DNA from: Clostridiaceae bacterium DTU079
GTDB lineage: Bacteria > Bacillota > Clostridia > Acetivibrionales > Acetivibrionaceae
NCBI GenBank assembly: GCA_001512505.1
Contig: LFSC01000064.1
Coordinates: 1 to 50,331 of the forward strand
DNA length: 50,331 nucleotides
Direction: 5' to 3'
The position numbers and the translations under genes are program-made. This document shows positions 44,491 to 50,331 of the stretch, one piece after another (the stretch's first letter is position 1; each line of letters opens with the position of its first letter). The notes under the pieces are model-generated. The model ran no database searches. It had not been told where the DNA came from and saw only the letters and a list, made by a program, of their open reading frames with translations.

Positions 44491-45162
44491 ATGCATAAAA
44501 TACTTATTATAGAGGACGATACGACAATAGCTAATATAATTGGAGAACATTTGGCCTCCTGGGGGATGGAAACCCGCTGTGTAACGGATTTTCAAAATGT
44601 GCTTTCCGATTTTGCCGAGTTTTCTCCCCACCTGGTTCTTATTGATATTTCACTGCCGTTTTATAACGGATATCATTGGTGCAGTGAGATTAGAAAGATA
44701 TCGAAGGTACCGATTATTTTCATTTCTTCAGCATCGGATAATATGAATATTGTTATGGCCATTAATATGGGAGCCGATGATTTTATTGCCAAGCCCTTCG
44801 ATTTGACGGTTTTGGTGGCAAAGGTACAGGCACTCCTTCGAAGAACCTATGATTTTACCTATGGCACTGATGTATTGGAACACAAGGGAGTAATTTTAAA
44901 TCTATCCGATTGTTCCCTTATGTATCAAGGAAATAAACTGGAGTTGACAAGGAATGAACAGCGAATTTTGCAAGTATTGCTTGAACAGAAGGGGAAGGTG
45001 GTAAGTCGGGACACTTTGATGTATCGTCTATGGGAGACGGACGATTTTATAGATGAAAATACTTTGACCGTAAATATAACAAGACTTAGAAAGAAGCTTG
45101 CCGGTGTGGGGATAGAGGAGTTTATTATTACCAAAAAGGGAATGGGTTATATGGTGGAATAA
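44491..45162 (+). CDS. OmpR-family response regulator (BceR-like)
   Basis: The 223-residue regulator has a receiver domain with Asp9, Asp10, phospho-acceptor Asp52 (LVLIDISLP) and Lys101 (AKPF), and a winged-helix DNA-binding domain (from about 125; LELTRNEQRILQVLLEQ). It lies one base before the kinase gene and belongs with the kinase and ABC transporter genes that follow. BceR-type regulators activate the transporter when a cell-wall antibiotic such as bacitracin is present. The ribosome site is weak (GGTGAAAAAG). Confidence 0.93.
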   Translation: MHKILIIEDDTTIANIIGEHLASWGMETRCVTDFQNVLSDFAEFSPHLVLIDISLPFYNGYHWCSEIRKISKVPIIFISSASDNMNIVMAINMGADDFIAKPFDLTVLVAKVQALLRRTYDFTYGTDVLEHKGVILNLSDCSLMYQGNKLELTRNEQRILQVLLEQKGKVVSRDTLMYRLWETDDFIDENTLTVNITRLRKKLAGVGIEEFIITKKGMGYMVE

Positions 45163-45163
45163 T

Positions 45164-46141
45164 ATGAAAACATTAATGGTGTATTTGAAGTCAAAGGGAA
45201 AGCTCTTAATAATGCTTTTTATTTTTGTGTTAATTTTTACCGCAATATTTTCTTTATATAATTTGCCTTTAGAGGCGGTCAGCTATGCGAGCTTGCTGTG
45301 CTTTGTTGTAATGCTGATATTTGGAGTTTGTGATTACATTGCATTTTTGAAAAAACATCAAAGCTTATGTGAGCTTCGATCCAATATTGCCGTCTCACTA
45401 GACCGACTTCCGGCAGCGATGAATCAGATAGAACAGGACTATATGGATTTAATTCAAGCTTTATTTGAGGATAAAAAGCAATACACGGACAAAAGTGACA
45501 GGGAAAAAGCAGAGATGTTGGACTATTACACCCTGTGGGTCCATCAAATCAAGACGCCGATAGCGGCAATGCGGCTAATTATCCAAAGTGAAGAAAATCA
45601 GCAATCCCACGAGCTGCAGTATCAGCTGTTTAAGATTGAGCAGTATGTAGAAATGGTCATGGCCTATCTTCGCCTCGGCAGCAGCAGTACGGATTTTCTA
45701 TTGAAAGAATATGATATGGAAGATATGGTGAAGCAATCGGTACGCAAATATGCACCGATGTTTATCCGCAAAAAAATCAGTGTAAAGTTGGGAAATCTGA
45801 AACACAAGGTATTAACCGATGAAAAGTGGCTTTGTTTTGCAATAGAACAGATACTGTCCAATGCAGTTAAATATACAAATGAGGGGCATATTTCTATTTA
45901 TTCTGAAAATGAGACCACATTGGTCATAAAGGATACGGGAATCGGTATTGCTCCGGAGGACTTGCCCCGCATTTGTGAAAAGGGCTATACCGGTTATAAC
46001 GGAAGAATTGACAAAAGGGCGTCAGGTATCGGTTTATATCTTACAAAGCAGATATTAACAAAGCTGGGACATCGGATTTCTTTTGAATCCGAAATCGGAA
46101 AGGGCACTACGGTTCGTATTGAAATGGGCACAGGTTTTTAA
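45164..46141 (+). CDS. BceS-like intramembrane-sensing histidine kinase
   Basis: The 325-residue kinase has two N-terminal membrane helices (about 13-31 and 37-58) with almost no extracellular loop, as in BceS/YvcQ. The phospho-acceptor His127 lies in WVHQIKTPIAAMRL, the N box is ILSNAVKYT, and DTGIGIAPEDLP and RASGIGLYL complete the ATPase. Kinases of this type cannot sense the drug alone; they read the activity of the partner ABC transporter. Confidence 0.93.
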   Translation: MKTLMVYLKSKGKLLIMLFIFVLIFTAIFSLYNLPLEAVSYASLLCFVVMLIFGVCDYIAFLKKHQSLCELRSNIAVSLDRLPAAMNQIEQDYMDLIQALFEDKKQYTDKSDREKAEMLDYYTLWVHQIKTPIAAMRLIIQSEENQQSHELQYQLFKIEQYVEMVMAYLRLGSSSTDFLLKEYDMEDMVKQSVRKYAPMFIRKKISVKLGNLKHKVLTDEKWLCFAIEQILSNAVKYTNEGHISIYSENETTLVIKDTGIGIAPEDLPRICEKGYTGYNGRIDKRASGIGLYLTKQILTKLGHRISFESEIGKGTTVRIEMGTGF

Positions 46142-46244
46142 GCTTACAAGAATGTAAGAAACAAGCCGGTATTGTAAGGTAAATCGATGGCAGGAAGGAT
46201 GCCGTTACCGCTAAAATAAGTGTAGAAACTTTAAGGAGGTTGTT

Positions 46245-47015
46245 ATGATGCCATTGTTAGAAGTAAAAAATCTTAAAAAGATATATACTACACGATTTGG
46301 CGGTAATCATGTACAGGCTTTAACCGATGTAAGTTTTTCAGTGGATGCCGGTGAATATGTTTCCATCATGGGGGAATCCGGCTCTGGGAAAACAACTCTT
46401 TTAAACATACTTGCGGCTTTAGACAAGCCAACAAGCGGAGATGTGCTGTTATCGGGGAAGGATATGACCAAAATAAAGGATAAGGATATTTCGGCTTTCC
46501 GCAGGGATAATATAGGCTTTGTCTTTCAGGACTTTAACTTATTGGACAACTTTTCAATCAAGGATAATATTTTTCTTCCTTTGGTATTGGCAGGCAAGAA
46601 TTATAAAGAAATGGAACAGCGGATAAAGCCTTTGTCCGAAAAACTTGGGATTACAGATATTTTAAACAAATATCCCTACGAAGTTTCGGGAGGTCAAAAG
46701 CAGAGAACGGCGGTTTGCCGTGCCCTTATTACCAATCCCCAGATTATACTGGCGGACGAACCTACCGGAGCATTGGACTCAAAGTCAACGGATCAGCTGC
46801 TTCATTTGTTTGGCAAAATTAATGAGGATGGGCAGACCATTCTTATGGTGACCCATTCCGTGAAAGCAGCCAGTCATGCAAAGCGGGTTTTGTTTATTAA
46901 GGACGGAGTAGTATACCATCAGATATATAGAGGGAATTGCAGTTATGATGAGATGTATCAAAAGATTTCCGATACATTGACCCTGCTCACCACCGGAGGT
47001 GACAAAAATGCGTAA
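46245..47015 (+). CDS. BceA-like ABC transporter ATPase
   Basis: The 256-residue ATPase has Walker A GESGSGKT (43-50), signature VSGGQKQR (147-154), Walker B IILADEP (167-173) and the H-loop MVTHS. It belongs to the MacB/BceA group, whose members use ATP to pull antibiotics away from lipid-linked cell-wall precursors. It starts at an ATG after AAGGAGG and overlaps the permease start by eight bases. Confidence 0.94.
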   Translation: MMPLLEVKNLKKIYTTRFGGNHVQALTDVSFSVDAGEYVSIMGESGSGKTTLLNILAALDKPTSGDVLLSGKDMTKIKDKDISAFRRDNIGFVFQDFNLLDNFSIKDNIFLPLVLAGKNYKEMEQRIKPLSEKLGITDILNKYPYEVSGGQKQRTAVCRALITNPQIILADEPTGALDSKSTDQLLHLFGKINEDGQTILMVTHSVKAASHAKRVLFIKDGVVYHQIYRGNCSYDEMYQKISDTLTLLTTGGDKNA

Positions 47016-49017
47016 GGGCTTGTTTCCTTCTCTTGCATGGCAGAATATCCGTAAAAACAGTAAGTTTTACTTGCCTTACATTTTAACTGTTATCGGCACA
47101 GTGGCAGGGTTTTATATTGTAAATGCCATTGCTTCCGACGAAGGGGTATTAAGACTTCGTGGTGCGGCATATGTGAAACTGATGATGTTTTTAGGAATAA
47201 TCATTATCGGTATATTTTCCGTGATTTTTCTGCTGTATACCAATAGCTTTCTTATGAAACGGCGTAAAAAGGAGCTGGCATTATATAACATGCTCGGAAT
47301 GGAAAAACGGCATATAGCAGGGATTCTTTGTTATGAATCCCTTTATGTGGCGTTAATTGGGATTGCGGGTGGATTGCTTTGCGGCATACTGCTTCACAAA
47401 CTGGTAACCCTTGCGTTGTTTAAATTGCTTCGCTTCGATGTACCCTTTGGTTTTACGATTTCCACTGTGGCTATAAAAGCATCGGTAATATTGTTTACTT
47501 CAATTATTGTTATCACCCTGCTTTTCAATTTGGTAGGGATTCGCAGAGCCAAGCCCATTGAATTGCTCAAAAGCTCCAGTGCCGGCGAAAGGGAACCAAA
47601 AAGCAAATGGATTTTGGCTTTGATTGGTGTTCTGTCCCTTGGTGCCGGATATTATATAGCCCTGACTACAAAGTCGGCAATACGGGCTCTGACAATTTAT
47701 TTTCTGGCCGTATTTCTTGTGATAATCGGTACCTATTGTCTGTTTACGGCTATAAGCATTGTTGTTTTAAAGCAGCTTAGAAGAAATAAAAAGCTTTATT
47801 ATAAAACTAAATATTTTATCGGAATTTCCGGAATGCTATACAGAATGAAGCGAAATGCAGTAGGTCTTGCAAATATTTGTATTTTGTCCACCATGGTACT
47901 GGTTATGGTATCGGGTACGCTTTCTCTTTATTTGGGCACGGAGGATATGATTGATAGATTCTGTCCGGGCCAAATTGTACCGCAAATTACTATAAACAGT
48001 GAATCAAAAAATGGTTTTCAAAAAGATATTATGATTGAAAAGATAAAGGATATTATAGAAAAAAACGACGGAAAAATAACCCAGTTCGAGGATTACACCT
48101 ATTTGGCTTTTGTGGCGGGAAAGGGTGAAAATTATTATCATACAAACATTGAAAATGGTTTTAATGCCGATTTTGCACAGTTATGCTTTATAACCCAAGA
48201 GGACTTTAGGAAGGTAACAGGAAAAGAGACGAATTTGGAAGAGAATGAAATTTTATTTTTCAGTGACACAATGAAAGATAAAGAAAATATCCGTATAGAG
48301 ACAGGAGATTATACTTTTGATTTTACTATAGTAGAACATCTGAAAAGCTTTCCTTCAGTTGGCAATCTAACCGCAATAGTCGACACCGGTTATGCAGTAG
48401 TAAAGGATGAGCAGGTACTTCGGGCCTTGTATAAGGGGCAGAAGTCTGCTTATGGTGAAAAGGCCAGTGGTTTGGAATGGGTAGCAATAATTGATACCGA
48501 TCTGAAAGAAGATGATCAAATCAAATGTGCCCGGGAGATTGGAAATCTATCTCAAGAAGACGTTATGGGAGACTATAAAGGATTATTGGTAAATACAAGA
48601 GCGGAAAATTCAGCTGATTTTTACGCAACAAGCGGAGGCTTTCTTTTCCTCGGACTGTTTTTGGGGTTTCTTTTTAACATGGCAACGGTTCTGATTATAT
48701 ACTACAAGCAAATTTCCGAAGGCTATGAAGATAAGGCACGTTTTGAGATTATGCAAAAGGTTGGTCTTCCCAAGAAAGAAATAAGGTGTTCGGTTAGTAT
48801 GCAGATTTTGATAGTTTTCTTTGCACCGTTGGCAGTAGCTGCTATCCATGTAGCCTTTGATTTTAAATTAATGGTGAAGCTCCTGAGCTTATTCTACCTT
48901 ACCGATAACAGGCTTACAATGCTTTGTACATTTGGAACCTTATTGGGTTTTGCTGTAATATACGGTATTGTATATTGGCTGACTGCACGAACATATTATA
49001 AGATTGTGAGTGCCTAA
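47008..49017 (+). CDS. BceB-like ABC transporter permease
   Basis: The 669-residue permease has ten predicted membrane helices with a large extracellular domain of about 200 residues between helices 7 and 8 (about 320-520), the hallmark of BceB transporters. FtsX domains flank it. The frame is open from a GTG at 46999; the ATG at 47008 has GGAGGT at seven-base spacing. The extracellular domain should decide drug specificity; it is rich in Asn, Glu and Lys and gives no clear hint. A terminator follows. Confidence 0.94.
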   Translation: MRKGLFPSLAWQNIRKNSKFYLPYILTVIGTVAGFYIVNAIASDEGVLRLRGAAYVKLMMFLGIIIIGIFSVIFLLYTNSFLMKRRKKELALYNMLGMEKRHIAGILCYESLYVALIGIAGGLLCGILLHKLVTLALFKLLRFDVPFGFTISTVAIKASVILFTSIIVITLLFNLVGIRRAKPIELLKSSSAGEREPKSKWILALIGVLSLGAGYYIALTTKSAIRALTIYFLAVFLVIIGTYCLFTAISIVVLKQLRRNKKLYYKTKYFIGISGMLYRMKRNAVGLANICILSTMVLVMVSGTLSLYLGTEDMIDRFCPGQIVPQITINSESKNGFQKDIMIEKIKDIIEKNDGKITQFEDYTYLAFVAGKGENYYHTNIENGFNADFAQLCFITQEDFRKVTGKETNLEENEILFFSDTMKDKENIRIETGDYTFDFTIVEHLKSFPSVGNLTAIVDTGYAVVKDEQVLRALYKGQKSAYGEKASGLEWVAIIDTDLKEDDQIKCAREIGNLSQEDVMGDYKGLLVNTRAENSADFYATSGGFLFLGLFLGFLFNMATVLIIYYKQISEGYEDKARFEIMQKVGLPKKEIRCSVSMQILIVFFAPLAVAAIHVAFDFKLMVKLLSLFYLTDNRLTMLCTFGTLLGFAVIYGIVYWLTARTYYKIVSA

Positions 49018-49053
49018 TGAAATAGCAAATTTAATAAATATTATAAATGACTG

Positions 49054-49087
49054 AATCCACCTTTAAATCGGGTGGATTTATTTTTTT
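49054..49087 (+). terminator. Terminator of the Bce module
   Basis: AATCCACC (49054-49061) pairs with GGTGGATT (49071-49078), followed by TATTTTTTT. Confidence 0.85.
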
Positions 49088-49227
49088 ATAATATTTAGAA
49101 CAATAAAAACAAGATCTGAATAAACTGTGAGTACGGAGAAAAAAGAGAAGTAAATACAGGCAGTAACAAATACAACTGATTTGAAGCTGCCCGAAAACAA
49201 TGGATAGTGCAGAAAGGAGCGGTAAAT

Positions 49228-49974
49228 GTGAATTTAAAAGAATGGGCTGATAAAAACATTAAGTTTGTCGGCAACTTGTACACTAACAAGTCAAGCAGGA
49301 GGAACAGAATTCCCAAATTAATAGTTAACCATATTTCGGAAGGATCCATGTCCAGCATGATAAACTGGTTTACATCTCAAAACAACAAAGAGTCCAGTGC
49401 CCATTTCGGGGTAAGCAAAAAAGGTGAAATATATCAGTTCGTAGCTATAGAGGACTGCGCATGGGCTAACGGTCTAACGTCCGGAATAGAAAATGCGACA
49501 GCGGAAATGGTGATAAAAAGGGGACCGAATGTAAATCCGAACTGGTATTCCGTAAGTATTGAGCATGAAGGTGTTTGGGCAGAAAGTAAAGGTGCGTTAA
49601 CCCCGGAACAGCTGGAAGCTACAAAAATACTTCACAGATACATAATTGAATATATAAAAGATAAATACGGCTATGAGATTGAGCCATCCAGAAATACTAT
49701 AATCGGACATTTTGAGATAGACAAAAAGCAAAGAGCGAACTGTCCGGGGGATCTGTTTCCCTTTAGAGAGATAATAGATTATTTAAATAATTACGGTCTT
49801 CCCTTTGGGGATATAAAAGGACATTGGGCTGAAAGTCTGATAATTGAGGCCTATGAGCAGGGTATAATAAAGGGATATCCTGATGGAAAGTTCCAACCGG
49901 ATGCACCGATGAGCAGAGCCGAGGGAACGGTACTTGCAATGGCAGTATTGGAAAAATTGAAATTCAAGTCCTAA
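49228..49974 (+). CDS. N-acetylmuramoyl-L-alanine amidase with one SLH domain
   Basis: The 248-residue protein has an amidase_2 domain (about 25-180) that cuts between muramic acid and the stem peptide. Zinc ligands are His35 (LIVNHISEG), His161 (IIGHFEID) and Cys172 (RANCPGD). An SLH domain (about 195-248; FGDIKGHWAESLIIEAYEQGIIKGYPDGKFQPDAPMSRAE, split here) would anchor it to the secondary cell-wall polymer. There is no signal peptide: the chain begins MNLKEWADKNIKFVG. A GTG at 49207 is in frame, but the GTG at 49228 has AAAGGAG at eight-base spacing, and even the longer start gives no signal. Release by mother-cell lysis or a phage-type origin are possible. Confidence 0.9.
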   Translation: MNLKEWADKNIKFVGNLYTNKSSRRNRIPKLIVNHISEGSMSSMINWFTSQNNKESSAHFGVSKKGEIYQFVAIEDCAWANGLTSGIENATAEMVIKRGPNVNPNWYSVSIEHEGVWAESKGALTPEQLEATKILHRYIIEYIKDKYGYEIEPSRNTIIGHFEIDKKQRANCPGDLFPFREIIDYLNNYGLPFGDIKGHWAESLIIEAYEQGIIKGYPDGKFQPDAPMSRAEGTVLAMAVLEKLKFKS

Positions 49975-50183
49975 AGTGCGTTAAAATTCCCTAAGAATAA
50001 ACCCTTATATGGAAATATGTTGAGAAGAATGATAGAATTTTCATGTAATATTTATTTTAAAAATTAAAAAAATTTTTAATTAAAAAACATTTTTTTTGCG
50101 GTTAGCTTTGAATTCTTGCTCTATATATATTTAACTAATATATTACTTATATTATACAGTTGATATACTAAAGGGGGAGAATT
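49975..50183 (+). other. AT-rich gap
   Basis: Very AT-rich, with an A/T palindromic run (AAATTAAAAAAATTTTTAATT at about 50060, read in short pieces). I see no gene and no clear promoter. Confidence 0.4.
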
Positions 50184-50312
50184 ATGCTTGAGGACTTCTT
50201 AAAGCTTTCCATAATAATAAACGGTAAATTATTACCTTTATTGTTCAGGGTAATTAAGGGAGATAAAAATGTAGTGCCCCCCGTTGTCAAGACACTATTT
50301 CAAAAATTTTAA
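50184..50312 (+). CDS. Short frame, 42 codons, perhaps cut by an insertion
   Basis: AAAGGGGGAGAATT ahead of an ATG at 50184 is a very strong ribosome site. The frame reads MLEDFLKLSIIINGKLLPLL, then FRVIKGDKN and a run to TAA at 50312. The last 14 codons lie in what may be an insertion-sequence end, so the original gene may have been longer. Too short to place in a family. Confidence 0.45.
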   Translation: MLEDFLKLSIIINGKLLPLLFRVIKGDKNVVPPVVKTLFQKF

Positions 50313-50331
50313 GCTACATTTTCCTCCCTTC
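50270..50331. mobile_element. Possible insertion-sequence end
   Basis: From 50270 the sequence changes to TGTAGTGCCCCCCGTTGTCA followed by AGACACT. A TGTA... start with a C-run is like ends of IS3-type elements, and the minus strand of the same stretch has a TTGACA pointing outward. The window ends before the rest could be seen. Confidence 0.3.

Overview
The window looks like chromosome from a cellulosome-producing, spore-forming clostridium near Clostridium (Acetivibrio/Hungateiclostridium) thermocellum. The main reasons are a secreted GH48 cellobiohydrolase with a C-terminal type I dockerin that closely resembles CelS/Cel48S but is not identical to it, AT-rich intergenic DNA, strong AGGAGG ribosome sites, frequent TTG/GTG starts, and many sporulation genes (spmA, spmB, a ytpB-like gene, ytxC, gerABC, sigH). 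I assign no species.

Layout. 0-9.2 kb: abrB-type regulator, spmA-spmB, a YtpB-like terpene synthase homologue, then metG-tatD-(coat-like Pro/Gln/Met protein)-yabE-ksgA, the Bacillus metS-yabD-yabE-rnmV-ksgA order without rnmV. 9.4-15 kb: two conserved clostridial proteins and cel48, which has a 1 kb upstream region holding a sigma-I-like promoter, a sigma-A-like promoter and a long stem-loop. 15-21 kb: zapA, U32 peptidase/RNA hydroxylase, a dUTPase with a large insertion, and an SOS unit in which a perfect LexA box lies just downstream of the dinB promoter, with a small partner gene after dinB. 20.6-27.2 kb: Nudix-like protein with a damaged Nudix box, signal peptidase, IMPACT protein, orphan histidine kinase, yebC, M20 amidohydrolase and small genes. 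27.3-34.2 kb: a 168-bp hairpin repeat, DUF6873-like protein, ytxC, a promoter-operator-terminator unit with no clear gene, a P-loop/Asp23 fusion, DUF6062-like protein, OGG-type glycosylase, a probable 6S RNA and a holin-4 membrane protein. 34.4-44.3 kb: the conserved order T-box-cysE-cysS-mrnC-rlmB-sigH, interrupted by a gerABC operon on the opposite strand and a second hairpin repeat, then tRNA-Gly and tRNA-Thr. 44.5-50.3 kb: a Bce-type two-component/ABC module, an amidase-SLH protein, and what may be the end of an insertion sequence at the right edge.

Main themes are housekeeping translation and RNA modification, sporulation and germination, and cellulose degradation. The points most worth following up are a family of AGTGAAGAAAAATA-ended hairpin elements (two long copies, one short copy and one remnant), the regulated non-coding unit at 30.0-30.34 kb, the P-loop/Asp23 fusion protein, and the cel48 leader. 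Family names and functions come from reading the sequence and from memory; no search was run.
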